Assembly: GCA_900475325.1 (NCBI GenBank)
Contig: LS483371.1
Span: forward strand, 1,488,001-1,552,000
DNA length: 64,000 nt
Direction: 5' to 3'
From: Paucimonas lemoignei
GTDB taxonomy: Bacteria; Pseudomonadota; Gammaproteobacteria; Pseudomonadales; Pseudomonadaceae
This document shows positions 8,592-19,329 of the stretch, in pieces (the first letter of the stretch is position 1; each line of letters begins with the position of its first letter). The translations under genes were made by a program, and so were the position numbers. Below the pieces are notes generated by a model, which ran no database searches, was not told the DNA's origin, and saw only the letters and a list, made by a program, of their open reading frames with translations.

Positions 8592-9206
8592 ATGACTGAT
8601 ATCGCCGCAGCCCCCGTCGCCCGCCACTCGCTGTTCGAGGATGTGTTCGCCATTGTGCTCGGAACCTTGATGGTGTCCTTCGGGGTCATGTTGCTGCGTC
8701 AGGTGGGTGGGGTGACCGGTAGCAGCGCAGGCATCGCTTTTCTTATCAGCTATGCCTCGCAGCTGTCCTTCGGTGTGGCGTTCTTTCTGATCAATCTACC
8801 GTTCTATTACCTGGCGATCCGCCGGATGGGCTGGGAATTCACGATCAAGACATTCTGCGCAGTCGCGCTGGTGTCGGTGTTCTCCGAGCTGCACGCGCGC
8901 TTTATCCATATCGATCAGCTGCAGCCGATCTACGCCGCGTTGCTGGGCAATCTGATGATGGGGCTGGGTTTCATTGTGCTGTTCCGTCACAAGGCGAGTC
9001 TGGGCGGGATCAACATTCTCGCGTTGTACCTGCAGGACCGCATCGGCTTGCGGGCGGGCAAACTGCAGATGGTTGTGGATGTGCTGGTGGTTCTGGGGTC
9101 GCTTTATCTGGTCAGCCTGCCGATCCTACTGGCTTCGATTGCAGGAGCCGTGGCGCTCAACCTGATCATTGCCATGAATCACCGCCCACACCGTTACTCC
9201 GCTTGA
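8592..9206 (+). CDS. YitT-family inner-membrane protein
   Basis: A 204-residue integral membrane protein with about five hydrophobic segments. The sequence VMLLRQVGGVTGSSAGIAFLISY and the later GFIVLFRHKASLGGINILALYLQD fit the YitT/DUF161 family, which has a GG-[VIT]-x-G signature in each half. The cytosolic C-terminal DUF2179 domain of longer YitT proteins is missing. Substrate is unknown; transport is only inferred. It is a single gene, with a weak AAGAG ribosome-binding site and a hairpin terminator downstream. Confidence 0.8.
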   Translation: MTDIAAAPVARHSLFEDVFAIVLGTLMVSFGVMLLRQVGGVTGSSAGIAFLISYASQLSFGVAFFLINLPFYYLAIRRMGWEFTIKTFCAVALVSVFSELHARFIHIDQLQPIYAALLGNLMMGLGFIVLFRHKASLGGINILALYLQDRIGLRAGKLQMVVDVLVVLGSLYLVSLPILLASIAGAVALNLIIAMNHRPHRYSA

Positions 9207-9231
9207 ATGGCTGGCGCTTGCCTTAAAACAC

Positions 9232-9262
9232 AAAGAGCAGCCTCGGGTGAGGCGTGCTCTTT
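9232..9262. terminator. Bidirectional hairpin between the YitT gene and the small convergent gene
   Basis: AAAGAGCA and CCTC pair with GAGG and TGCTCTTT around GGGT. The A/T-rich ends suit termination in both directions. Confidence 0.7.
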
Positions 9263-9292
9263 GACTGCTGTAGTTCACCGCGATTACTCGTG

Positions 9293-9523
9293 CTATGGGG
9301 CTGACTGGTAGCTGATGGCATCATAGGCGCCAGGCTTGCGCGACTTGAGTTCCCGGTTCAACTGCCCCAGCGTGCGCACCCCATTGAGTGCCTGGTTGAC
9401 CTGGAAGCCACGCGTGAGATTCAACGCTGCGACATCAAAGCTTTTCAGCGTCGAGTCAAACACGGCAGGCGCCGTATCAAACGCCTCTGAGTGCTGGCTG
9501 TTCAAATCGTCAGACAAACTCAT
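9293..9523 (-). CDS. Small protein downstream of the manganese catalase gene
   Basis: A 76-residue hydrophilic protein (MSLSDDLNSQHSEAFDTAPA start), with no signal peptide, cysteines or recognised domain. A near-perfect ribosome-binding site (AGGAGGTG) 5 bases before the ATG makes it a real gene. It begins 33 bases after the manganese catalase stop and probably shares its transcript, so a stress-related role is inferred. Function unknown. Confidence 0.75.
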   Translation of the reverse strand: MSLSDDLNSQHSEAFDTAPAVFDSTLKSFDVAALNLTRGFQVNQALNGVRTLGQLNRELKSRKPGAYDAISYQSAP

Positions 9524-9556
9524 GAAACACCTCCTCTGAAAGTAATGGTTAGCCTG

Positions 9557-10444
9557 TCAGGCGTTCTTGCCTTGAACGAAACCCGAGCCCAGATCAGCGG
9601 CAGTAATCGGGTTGGCATCCGGGTCGGACATGGTTCGATTTTTCATAGCCAGCAGCACTTGCTCGTCTTCATCGGAAAGCATCACTGACGCGCTACCATC
9701 TCCGCCGTCCACCGCCGGTTGGGGCGACTCGACATATTCCCATTCTTCACCTTCATTCCAAGGTCCGCGCAGGTCCGGGCCGCCATCACTGGACAGGTTG
9801 AAGTACACGTTGGTGAATTCGGGCATGCCGGGCAGCTTGCCTTGCGGGAAGTTGGGTTGGATGGCTTGCAGGGCTTTTTCGAACGATTTCTGGTGGGCGA
9901 TTTCCCGGGTCATCAGAAAGCCCAAAGCTTCTTTGATGCCAGGGTCGTCGGTGACATTCATCAGGCGTTCATACACGATTTTGGCCCGTGCTTCCGCTGC
10001 GATGTTGGAGCGAAAGTCAGCAGTTGGCTCGCCGATGGTGTCAACGTAAGCCGCTGTCCAGGGTACGCCAGCCGAGTTGACCAGCGGTGCTCCGCCGCCA
10101 TACAGCAGGCTGGTGATATGCGAGTCATTGCCCGCACCATTGATCGCCCGATACAGCTCACCTTCCTGCTGCACGCCTTCAGCCAATTGACCTTTGGCAC
10201 CTCGGTTAAGCATGCAAATGATTGAGCCGATCACCTCAAGGTGGCTGAGCTCCTCAGTGGCGATGTCCATCAGCAGGTCCTTGCGGCCTGGATCTTCTTC
10301 CGCCAACGCTTGAGTGAAATAACGAGCCGCCGCTGCCAGCTCACCTTGAGCCCCGCCAAATTGTTCCAGCAAAAGATTGGCCAACCCCGGATCAGGTCGT
10401 GCAACCCGAACCGTGTATTGCAAACGCTTGTTATGCATAAACAT
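9557..10444 (-). CDS. Manganese (non-haem) catalase
   Basis: A 295-residue ferritin-like protein that disproportionates hydrogen peroxide with a dimanganese centre. Metal-ligand motifs are visible: the first-helix Glu in LLLEQFGGAQGE, then ATEELSHLEVIG (Glu/His pair), a Glu in AAEARAKIVYERL, and REIAHQKSFEKAL (His). The start at 10444 (MFMHNKRLQYTV) has AGGAG at good spacing; a start 20 codons earlier is rejected because the family begins with this segment. It precedes a 76-residue gene in the same direction. This is a stress or stationary-phase enzyme in related species. A perfect palindrome lies 38 bases upstream. Confidence 0.93.
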   Translation of the reverse strand: MFMHNKRLQYTVRVARPDPGLANLLLEQFGGAQGELAAAARYFTQALAEEDPGRKDLLMDIATEELSHLEVIGSIICMLNRGAKGQLAEGVQQEGELYRAINGAGNDSHITSLLYGGGAPLVNSAGVPWTAAYVDTIGEPTADFRSNIAAEARAKIVYERLMNVTDDPGIKEALGFLMTREIAHQKSFEKALQAIQPNFPQGKLPGMPEFTNVYFNLSSDGGPDLRGPWNEGEEWEYVESPQPAVDGGDGSASVMLSDEDEQVLLAMKNRTMSDPDANPITAADLGSGFVQGKNA

Positions 10445-10481
10445 AGTGGTACTCCTCATTCCATGAAGCCAAAAACGGCTG

Positions 10482-10503
10482 TGTGGACATCTGCGTGTCC
10501 ACA
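10482..10503. promoter_or_regulatory. Palindrome upstream of the manganese catalase gene
   Basis: TGTGGACA-N6-TGTCCACA is a perfect 8-bp inverted repeat 38-59 bases upstream of the catalase start. It is a possible operator or 5-prime UTR hairpin. No regulator is identified. Confidence 0.4.
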
Positions 10504-10650
10504 TGGAAAAAGAGCAACGGATAGCGCAGCCCGTTCAGGGCATATGACGAACGGCGATTTAAATAGCGTTTTTGATGCGAATGGATGCGTGATCGACGTA
10601 CTTGTCGTTATTTTGGATGGGTAGTAGCCGGAGATTTGCGGGGCCTCGCC

Positions 10651-10734
10651 TCAACCCGGCGGAATGGTCCCGAGGATGCCGACACCAATCGCAGCAATCA
10701 GAAACACAGCCATGTAAATCGTAAGCTTGCCCAT
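10651..10734 (-). CDS. 27-residue small membrane protein
   Basis: An ATG is preceded by GGGAGG with a 4-base spacer. It opens a 27-codon frame that is almost all one membrane helix (MGKLTIYMAVFLIAAIGVG, then ILGTIPPG). Basic residues before the helix suggest an inside N-terminus. It reads in the same direction as, and about 200 bases upstream of, the manganese catalase gene. It is too short for usual gene finders. Called on the ribosome-binding site and the helix pattern; function unknown. Confidence 0.55.
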   Translation of the reverse strand: MGKLTIYMAVFLIAAIGVGILGTIPPG

Positions 10735-10896
10735 AAGGCCTCCCGAAAATTGGCAATAGGTCACGTCAGGCGTAACCAGATCGGTTGCCGCTTCACGACA
10801 ACCGGGTTGCCTGATTATCGAGGGTGAGCTGTTTGCAGTACAGATTCAGAAAGGGCGTATAAATACGGATCAGATGGGATTTGCTAAACAGCAGGC

Positions 10897-10930
10897 ACAA
10901 AAAAACCGGCGCAATGGCCGGTTTTTTTGT
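10897..10930 (-). terminator. Terminator of tRNA-Leu
   Basis: A 14-bp inverted repeat with an ACCGGC/GCCGGT core is flanked by A and T runs. It lies about 40 bases downstream of the tRNA gene on the minus strand. Confidence 0.9.
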
Positions 10931-10967
10931 ATTCAGGCTGCATTGAGCAGCAGCTTGAAATGTGTCG

Positions 10968-11052
10968 TGGTGCCCCGAGGGAGAATCGAACTCCCACTTC
11001 TTTCGAAAACGGATTTTGAATCCGCCGCGTCTACCAATTCCGCCATCAGGGC
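10968..11052 (-). tRNA. tRNA-Leu (anticodon CAA)
   Basis: An 85-base class II tRNA with encoded 3-prime CCA. The acceptor stem GCCCTGA pairs with TCGGGGC. The anticodon loop TTCAAAA gives CAA, reading UUG. A long variable arm and the GTTCGATTC T-loop are present. It starts the minus-strand unit divergent from queA. Confidence 0.96.
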
Positions 11053-11065
11053 TCAATGGCGGCGA

Positions 11066-11094
11066 AGTCTACAGACGGTCTTACCGTTGGTCAA
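11066..11094 (-). promoter_or_regulatory. Promoter of tRNA-Leu
   Basis: On the minus strand, TTGACC (11089-11094) and TAGACT (11066-11071) are separated by exactly 17 bases. This places transcription start a few bases before the tRNA 5-prime end. Confidence 0.7.
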
Positions 11095-11160
11095 TCACCT
11101 TTCATGGTCAATTTTGTCTCTTTCCGCTAAACTTCGCGGCCCTGCTAGACGAACTCCATC

Positions 11161-13355
<2,195 letters not shown>

Positions 13356-13408
13356 TTCAAAAATGAGTTTCTTCGCTTTTTATCTTGATTATGCAACTGG
13401 AGTGCTAA

Positions 13409-13744
13409 ATGAGCTTTTTCATCTCTCCCGCTTTCGCGGACGCTGCTGCACCGGCAGCAGGCCCTATGGGTGGCGGTTTCGAATGGATTTTCCTGGTCGG
13501 TTTCCTGGTTATCTTCTATCTGATGATCTGGCGTCCACAGGCCAAGCGCGCCAAAGAGCAGAAAAACCTGCTCGGCAACTTGCAGAAAGGCGATGAAGTG
13601 GTCACCACCGGCGGTATCGCAGGCAAGATCACTAAAGTGACTGACGACTTCGTAGTGATCGAAGTTTCCGACACTGTAGAGCTGAAAATGCAAAAGGGCG
13701 CTATTGCTGCAACATTGCCGAAGGGCACCCTGAAAGCGATCTAA
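13409..13744 (+). CDS. yajC: Sec translocon accessory protein YajC
   Basis: A 111-residue single-pass inner-membrane protein that associates with SecDF at the translocon. One hydrophobic segment (FEWIFLVGFLVIFYLMIWRPQ, about 28-48) is followed by the conserved RPQAKRAKEQKNLLGNLQKGDEV region and a small beta-rich cytosolic domain. It sits 53 bases after tgt and 65 before secD, the usual order. Confidence 0.97.
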   Translation: MSFFISPAFADAAAPAAGPMGGGFEWIFLVGFLVIFYLMIWRPQAKRAKEQKNLLGNLQKGDEVVTTGGIAGKITKVTDDFVVIEVSDTVELKMQKGAIAATLPKGTLKAI

Positions 13745-13809
13745 GATTCAGACTTTTACCAATCGACGGGGCGCGCAAGGCGCCTCGCGTTTTATAAGCG
13801 GGCGGCGTG

Positions 13810-15678
13810 ATGCTGAACAAATACCCTCTGTGGAAATACGTACTGATCCTGGCGGTGCTGGTGATCGGCTTTATTTATTCCGCACCCAATCTCTACCCTG
13901 ACGATCCGGCTATCCAGATCAGTGGCGCTAGCACTGCGCTGCAAGTCGGTCAGGCTGATCTGGAGCGTGCAAGCAAAGCGCTTGTCGATTCTGGTATCGC
14001 GGTCAAGGCCACCTCCCTGGCCGAGAATGGCAAAGGCGGTTTGTTGCGTCTGACCAAGCAGGAAGATCAGCTGCCAGCCAAGGATGTCGTGCGCAAGGCG
14101 TTGGGCGATGACTATGTCGTTGCACTGAACCTGGCTCAGACCACTCCGAACTGGTTGCGTCACATCGGCGCGAGCCCGATGAAGATGGGCCTGGACTTGT
14201 CCGGTGGTGTGCACTTCCTGCTGGAAGTCGACATGGACAAGGCACTGAGTGCGCGTCTCAACGTTTACGAAGGTGAAGTGAAGAGCCTGCTGCGCAAGGA
14301 AAAAATGCGTTATCGCAGCCTGCCGCAACTGGGTGGCGCTATTCAACTGGGTTTCAGCGATAACGCTGCCCGTGAAGAAGCCCGTACGCTGATCCGCAAG
14401 AACTACACAGATTTCGAGATTACCCCGGCTGAGCTGAACGGTATCCCTGTTCTGCGTCTGGCCATGACGGCGGCGAAAATTTCCGAGATCCGCGACTACT
14501 CCATCAAGCAGAACCTGACCACGGTCCGTAACCGTGTCAACGAGCTGGGTGTCGCCGAGCCTCTGGTGCAGCGTCAGGGTGCCAATCGCATCGTGGTCGA
14601 ATTGCCAGGTGTGCAGGACACTGCCGAAGCCAAGCGTATTCTGGGCAAGACCGCCAACCTTGAGTTCCGTCTCGGCGCAGGCCCTGATGATTCGAAGGCC
14701 ACCACCGAGATGTTCGAGTTCCGCGAAGGCGGTCGTCCGGCAGCTCCCGTGGAGCGTGGTCTGATCATCACCGGTGATCAGGTGACTGACGCCAAGGCTG
14801 GTTTCGATGAGCATGGCCGTCCACAGGTGAATATCACCCTGGATGGTCACGGCGGCGACTTGATGAGCCGCTCGACCCGCAGCAACGTGGGCCGCAGCAT
14901 GGCGGTGATCTTCATCGAGCAGAAGCCAACCACGACCTATACCAAGCAGATGGTCGACGGCGTCGAGAAAGACGTTGCCGTTCAAACGTTCAAGGAAGAT
15001 AAGCAAATCATCAGCCTGGCGACCATTCAGTCGCCACTGGGTAGTCAGTTCCGCATTACCGGTCTCAACGGCCAGGGTGAAGCTTCCGAGCTGGCTCTGC
15101 TGTTGCGTGCTGGTGGTCTGGCGGCGCCGATGTACTTCGCTGAAGAGCGCACCATTGGCCCGAGCCTGGGTGCTGACAACATCACCAAAGGTATCGATGC
15201 TTCCCTGTGGGGCATGCTGTTCGTATCCATCTTCATCATGATCATCTATCGCTTCTTCGGCCTGATCGCGACGGTCGCTCTGGCGTTGAACATGGTCATG
15301 CTGCTGGCGCTGATGTCCTTGCTGAGCGCCACGCTGACGCTGCCAGGTATCGCCGGTATCGTATTGACGATGGGTATGGCGGTGGATGCCAACGTGCTGA
15401 TCTTCTCGCGTATCCGCGAGGAAATCGCCAACGGCATGACCGTACAGCGAGCAATCAACGAAGGTTTCGACCGCGCCTATACCGCGATCCTCGACGCCAA
15501 CCTGACGACGTTGCTGGTCGGCGGCATTCTCTTTGCGATGGGCACCGGCCCGGTCAAAGGGTTTGCGGTGACCATGTCGCTCGGGATCTTTACCTCGATG
15601 TTCACGGCCATCATGGTGACCCGCGCAATGGTCAACCTGATCTATGGCGGGCGTGACTTCAAGAAGTTGTGGATTTAA
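13810..15678 (+). CDS. secD: Protein export membrane protein SecD
   Basis: A 622-residue RND-type subunit of the SecDF-YajC complex that uses the proton gradient to pull translocating proteins into the periplasm. It has one N-terminal membrane helix (KYVLILAVLVIGFIYSAP), a large periplasmic P1 domain (to about 445) with KMGLDLSGGVHFLLEVDMD, then five C-terminal helices with GMAVDANVLIFSRIREE. The ATG at 13810 is used rather than the in-frame GTG immediately before it. secF begins nine bases after the stop. Confidence 0.97.
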   Translation: MLNKYPLWKYVLILAVLVIGFIYSAPNLYPDDPAIQISGASTALQVGQADLERASKALVDSGIAVKATSLAENGKGGLLRLTKQEDQLPAKDVVRKALGDDYVVALNLAQTTPNWLRHIGASPMKMGLDLSGGVHFLLEVDMDKALSARLNVYEGEVKSLLRKEKMRYRSLPQLGGAIQLGFSDNAAREEARTLIRKNYTDFEITPAELNGIPVLRLAMTAAKISEIRDYSIKQNLTTVRNRVNELGVAEPLVQRQGANRIVVELPGVQDTAEAKRILGKTANLEFRLGAGPDDSKATTEMFEFREGGRPAAPVERGLIITGDQVTDAKAGFDEHGRPQVNITLDGHGGDLMSRSTRSNVGRSMAVIFIEQKPTTTYTKQMVDGVEKDVAVQTFKEDKQIISLATIQSPLGSQFRITGLNGQGEASELALLLRAGGLAAPMYFAEERTIGPSLGADNITKGIDASLWGMLFVSIFIMIIYRFFGLIATVALALNMVMLLALMSLLSATLTLPGIAGIVLTMGMAVDANVLIFSRIREEIANGMTVQRAINEGFDRAYTAILDANLTTLLVGGILFAMGTGPVKGFAVTMSLGIFTSMFTAIMVTRAMVNLIYGGRDFKKLWI

Positions 15679-15687
15679 GGGGCTGCC

Positions 15688-16599
15688 ATGTTACGTACCA
15701 TTAACTTCATGGGCGTGCGCAATGTTGCGTTCGCCGTCACGATGCTCCTTACGGCGCTGGCGTTGTTCAGCTGGTTCCACAAAGGGCTCAATTACGGTCT
15801 GGACTTCACCGGCGGTACGCTCATCGAGCTGACTTACGAGCGTCCTGCCGATCTGGGCAAGGTTCGTGAAGAGCTGGTTAGCGCCGGTTATCACGATGCC
15901 GTTGTGCAGAACTTCGGTGCGACAACTGATCTGCTGGTGCGTATGCCAGGCGAAGATCCGCAGCTGGGCACTCAGGTGGCCGACGCATTGCGCAAAGCGG
16001 GCGCCGACAACCCGGCCACCGTCAAGCGCGTTGAGTTTGTGGGGCCGCAAGTGGGTGAAGAGCTTCGCGACCAGGGCGGCCTCGGCATGCTGATGGCGCT
16101 GGGTGGTGTTCTGATCTACCTCGCCTTCCGCTTTCAGTGGAAATTTGCGGTGGGGGCGATCATTTCGCTGATCCACGACGTGGTGGTGACGATGGGTATC
16201 CTGTCGTTCTTCCAGATCACCTTCGACCTCACGGTATTGGCTGCAGTGCTGGCGATCATCGGTTACTCGCTGAACGACACCATCGTGGTATTCGACCGGG
16301 TGCGGGAAAACTTCCGTCTGCTGCGCAAGGCCACGTTGATCGAGAACATCAACATCTCGACGACGCAGACGCTGTTGCGCACCATCGCGACCTCCGTGTC
16401 CACGTTGCTGGCGATCATTGCGTTGTGGGTATTCGGTGGTGACAACCTCGAAGGCTTCTCGATTGCGCTGTTCGTAGGTGTACTGGCGGGTACTTATTCC
16501 TCCATCTACATCGCCAACGTTGTGTTGATCTGGCTGAACCTGACCACTGAGGATCTTATTCCTCCAGTCGTCGTAGAAAAGGTCGATGATCTTCCTTGA
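15688..16599 (+). CDS. secF: Protein export membrane protein SecF
   Basis: A 303-residue partner of SecD with six membrane helices. The family motif GLDFTGGTLIELTYE lies after helix 1, and GYSLNDTIVVFDRVREN carries the conserved charged residues of the proton path. Length is typical. It is the last gene of the queA-secF unit and is followed by a strong terminator. Confidence 0.97.
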   Translation: MLRTINFMGVRNVAFAVTMLLTALALFSWFHKGLNYGLDFTGGTLIELTYERPADLGKVREELVSAGYHDAVVQNFGATTDLLVRMPGEDPQLGTQVADALRKAGADNPATVKRVEFVGPQVGEELRDQGGLGMLMALGGVLIYLAFRFQWKFAVGAIISLIHDVVVTMGILSFFQITFDLTVLAAVLAIIGYSLNDTIVVFDRVRENFRLLRKATLIENINISTTQTLLRTIATSVSTLLAIIALWVFGGDNLEGFSIALFVGVLAGTYSSIYIANVVLIWLNLTTEDLIPPVVVEKVDDLP

Positions 16600-16626
16600 T
16601 CGTGATCGATCTGTAGCTGGATCCTG

Positions 16627-16660
16627 AAAGGCGCGAACCTTGAGTTCGCGCCTTTTTTTA
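16627..16660 (+). terminator. Terminator of the queA-tgt-yajC-secDF unit
   Basis: The 12-bp stem AAAGGCGCGAAC/GTTCGCGCCTTT has a CTTGA loop and a following T run. Confidence 0.95.
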
Positions 16661-16793
16661 TGCCTGTAAAAAAGTTCGGCAGGTAGACCGTCTATGCATT
16701 CAAAACCGTGAAGGGTTGAACTCTGATGGCCTTTTGCGCTCCAAGGCTGGGTACTGCGTAGGAAACTACGTTTGAGATGGTCAGGAGGTTCAC

Positions 16794-17333
16794 GTGAACA
16801 AATCGTTGCTTGTTGGTGCTGTGCTGGGCGCTGCCGTTGTTACGGCTGGCGGTGCTGTTGCCACCTACAGCCTCGTTAAAAGCGGTCCTGAATATGCCGA
16901 GGTGCTGGCAGTCGAGCCAGTCAAACAGCAGATCAAAACACCGCGTGAAGTTTGTAAAGATGTCACCGTCACGCGTCAGGCACCTGTCAAAGATGAACAC
17001 CAGATTGTGGGCAGCGTGTTAGGCGCTGTTGCGGGCGGTTTGCTGGGTAACCAGGTTGGCGGCGGTAATGGCAAGAAGATCGCCACTGTCGCAGGTGCTG
17101 TTGGCGGCGGCTATGCCGGTAACAAGGTTCAGGAAGGCATGCAGAACCGCGACACGTACACCACGACCCAGACCCGCTGCAACACGGTCAACGACATCAG
17201 CGACAAGGTTGTGGGTTACGACGTGAAGTACAAGCTCAAGGACAAGATTGGTCAGGTCCGTATGGAGCGTGATCCAGGTGGTCAGATCCCTGTCGGCGAA
17301 GACGGCAAGTTGATTCTGAGCCAGGCCAACTGA
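16794..17333 (+). CDS. Glycine-zipper 2TM (SlyB/17 kDa antigen-like) envelope protein
   Basis: A 179-residue envelope protein. A GTG start is preceded by AGGAGG at ideal spacing. The N-terminal hydrophobic segment (LLVGAVLGAAVVTAGGAVAT) looks like a signal anchor; there is no lipobox Cys. Residues about 72-110 hold the glycine-zipper repeat (VGSVLGAVAGGLLGNQVGGG and AGAVGGGYAGNKVQE) typical of the 2TM domain. A C-terminal beta-like domain ends with VRMERDPGGQIPVGEDGKL. It is a single gene between terminators; outer-membrane association is inferred. Confidence 0.9.
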   Translation: MNKSLLVGAVLGAAVVTAGGAVATYSLVKSGPEYAEVLAVEPVKQQIKTPREVCKDVTVTRQAPVKDEHQIVGSVLGAVAGGLLGNQVGGGNGKKIATVAGAVGGGYAGNKVQEGMQNRDTYTTTQTRCNTVNDISDKVVGYDVKYKLKDKIGQVRMERDPGGQIPVGEDGKLILSQAN

Positions 17334-17356
17334 TTACAGGTCTGTCGATTGAAAGG

Positions 17357-17383
17357 AAAGGCACCTCAGGGTGCCTTTTTTTT
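17357..17383 (+). terminator. Terminator of the glycine-zipper gene
   Basis: The stem AAAGGCACC/GGTGCCTTT has a TCAG loop and is followed by a T run. Confidence 0.92.
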
Positions 17384-17410
17384 GGGGTCGACGTAAAAGC
17401 TGCGCGCATA

Positions 17411-17437
17411 AAAAAACCGGCATTGAGCCGGTTTTTT
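17411..17437. terminator. Terminator of suhB (A/T-flanked, bidirectional)
   Basis: AAAAAACCGGC pairs with GCCGGTTTTTT around ATTGA. It lies 14 bases past the suhB stop on the minus strand. Confidence 0.92.
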
Positions 17438-17450
17438 CATGGGCCTGGAA

Positions 17451-18266
17451 TTAACGCTTCAGCTGCGCCGGAAGGTGCGGAGCGATGGAGGTCAATACAG
17501 CTTTGAAGCATTTGGTGTTGCCCGCAACGATGTGGCCTTTTTCCAGGAAGTCGTGACCGCCTGTGAAGTCGCTGACTAGGCCGCCTGCTTCCTGGATGAG
17601 CAGGGCGCCTGCGGCCATGTCCCACTCGGACAAGCCCGATTCCCAGAATGCATCGAAGCGACCGGCTGCGACGTAAGCCAGGTCCAGGCTTGCAGCGCCA
17701 GCGCGACGGATCCCAGCGGTCTGGCCTACCAGGCTGCGGAACATGCCCAGGTAGTTTTCCAGGTTGTCCATCTGGTTGTCACGGAAAGGGAAGCCGGTGC
17801 CCAGCAGGGCGCCTTCAAGGCTGGTGCGTGGGCTGACGCGCATACGACGGCCGTTGAGCTGAGCGCCGTTGCCAGCGCTGGCGGTGAATTCTTCCTGGCG
17901 AACCGGGTCCAGAACCACTGCGTGAGCCAGACGGCCTTTGTATTTGCAGGCGATGCTGACAGCGAAGTGCGGGACGCCGCGAACGAAGTTGGTGGTGCCA
18001 TCCAGTGGATCGATGATCCACAGGTAGTCGGCGCCTTCGCCACTGCCTTCGTGCAGGCCGGTTTCTTCGCCGAGGATGCCGTGAGTCGGGTAGGCCTTGC
18101 GCAGGGCGGTAATGATCAATTGCTCTGCAGCGCGGTCGATTTCGCTGACGTAGTCCTTCGCGCCTTTTTCATCGACCTTGATGGTATCCAGGCGCTCGAT
18201 GGAGCGGAAAATCAATTCGCTGGCGCTGCGGGCGGCGCGCAGCGCGATATTCAGCATGGGCTGCAT
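17451..18266 (-). CDS. suhB: Inositol-1-monophosphatase SuhB
   Basis: A 271-residue Mg-dependent phosphatase of the IMPase family. In gammaproteobacteria it also acts with the Nus factors on rRNA transcription, and in P. aeruginosa it affects virulence regulation. Metal-binding motifs are visible: GEETG, DPLDGTTNFVRG and the C-terminal SEWDMAAGALLIQEAGG. The N-terminus MQPMLNIALRAARSASELI is typical. It is divergent from trmJ, as is usual in this genus. Confidence 0.96.
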   Translation of the reverse strand: MQPMLNIALRAARSASELIFRSIERLDTIKVDEKGAKDYVSEIDRAAEQLIITALRKAYPTHGILGEETGLHEGSGEGADYLWIIDPLDGTTNFVRGVPHFAVSIACKYKGRLAHAVVLDPVRQEEFTASAGNGAQLNGRRMRVSPRTSLEGALLGTGFPFRDNQMDNLENYLGMFRSLVGQTAGIRRAGAASLDLAYVAAGRFDAFWESGLSEWDMAAGALLIQEAGGLVSDFTGGHDFLEKGHIVAGNTKCFKAVLTSIAPHLPAQLKR

Positions 18267-18366
18267 GGACGTTTCACCTAGGTCGTTAAAGAAAGCCGAA
18301 CATTGTAGGGGGAGTGACGAGATTTTTCCAGCGCTGAAAGTTTAAGTTTGAGGGGGCTGAGAAACC

Positions 18367-18459
18367 TGTGGGGGTGAGCTTGCTCGCGAAAAGGTGGGTG
18401 AATCCGTAAGGTCTCCAGCGTCTGGCGGCATGCCTTCGCGAACAGGCTAGCTCGCACAA
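18367..18459. repeat. Degenerate REP pair, TGTGGGAGCGAGC family
   Basis: The left arm resembles GGTGAGCTTGCTCGCGAA and the right arm TTCGCGAACAGGCTAGCTCG, in inverted orientation with several mismatches. It lies in the suhB-trmJ intergenic space (18267-18543), where I see nothing else besides presumed promoters. Confidence 0.65.
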
Positions 18460-18543
18460 GTCGGGCGGTGTGGCATCCAGTCGCAACCCTTCATGGCGCT
18501 ACGTGCGGTGGTTCTGTAAGATTTCACCCCCTCTTACTTATCT

Positions 18544-19329
18544 GTGAGCACTCCCTTGCTGCAAAACATTCGTGTTGTCCTGGTCGGTACCAGTCATCCC
18601 GGTAACATCGGTGGGGCTGCTCGTGCCATGAAAAACATGGGGCTTTCGCGCCTGGTGCTCGTCGATCCGCTGGTATTTCCTCATCATGAAGCCGATGCGC
18701 GTGCTTCCGGTGCTGGGGATATTCTGGAAAAGGCTCAGGTGGTCGCCACCCTTGAAGATGCCTTGGTCGGTTGCAACCTGGTGATGGGCACCAGTGCTCG
18801 TGACCGTCGCATCCCATGGCCACTGCTGGATCCTCGCGAATCCGGCGTCATGGCTGCCGAGCAGGCAGGGCAGGGTGCGGAGGTCGCGCTTGTGTTTGGT
18901 CGTGAGTACGCCGGCCTGACCAACGAAGAGCTGCAGCGATGTCACTACCACGTGCACATCCCCTCCGATCCGGAATTCAGCTCATTGAATCTGGCGGCGG
19001 CTGTTCAGGTGCTCAGCTACGAAGTGCGGATGTCCTGGCTTGCGGCTCAGGGGCAGCCCACCAAGGTTGAAAAAGTCGAAGTGACCTCGGTGCGCAGTGC
19101 CGACCTGGCAACCATGGATGAAATGGAAGGCTTTTACGGTCATCTGGAAGCAACTCTGGTCGCCATCGGGTTTATGGACCCTGAAAAGCCCCGTCATCTG
19201 ATGGCCCGCTTGCGCCGTCTCTATGGGCGTAGCGAGGTCAACCGGTCTGAGATCAGTATTTTGCGCGGCATCCTGACTGAGACCCAGAAGGCTGCACGCG
19301 GTGAACCTTACAAGCGAAAGGATCAGTGA
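18544..19329 (+). CDS. trmJ: tRNA (cytidine/uridine-32-2'-O-)-methyltransferase TrmJ
   Basis: A 261-residue SPOUT-class methyltransferase that 2'-O-methylates position 32 of tRNAs using SAM. The knotted SPOUT domain covers the first ~165 residues ([55 protein letters not shown]). A helical C-terminal dimerisation extension ends with [16 protein letters not shown]. The start is a GTG and no better upstream start is seen. It overlaps cysE (TGATG), so the two are coupled. Confidence 0.95.
   Translation: MSTPLLQNIRVVLVGTSHPGNIGGAARAMKNMGLSRLVLVDPLVFPHHEADARASGAGDILEKAQVVATLEDALVGCNLVMGTSARDRRIPWPLLDPRESGVMAAEQAGQGAEVALVFGREYAGLTNEELQRCHYHVHIPSDPEFSSLNLAAAVQVLSYEVRMSWLAAQGQPTKVEKVEVTSVRSADLATMDEMEGFYGHLEATLVAIGFMDPEKPRHLMARLRRLYGRSEVNRSEISILRGILTETQKAARGEPYKRKDQ

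Noticed and set aside
10793..11056. 87-codon minus-strand frame across the tRNA-Leu gene
   Set aside because: It reads through the tRNA and its terminator; not a plausible protein.
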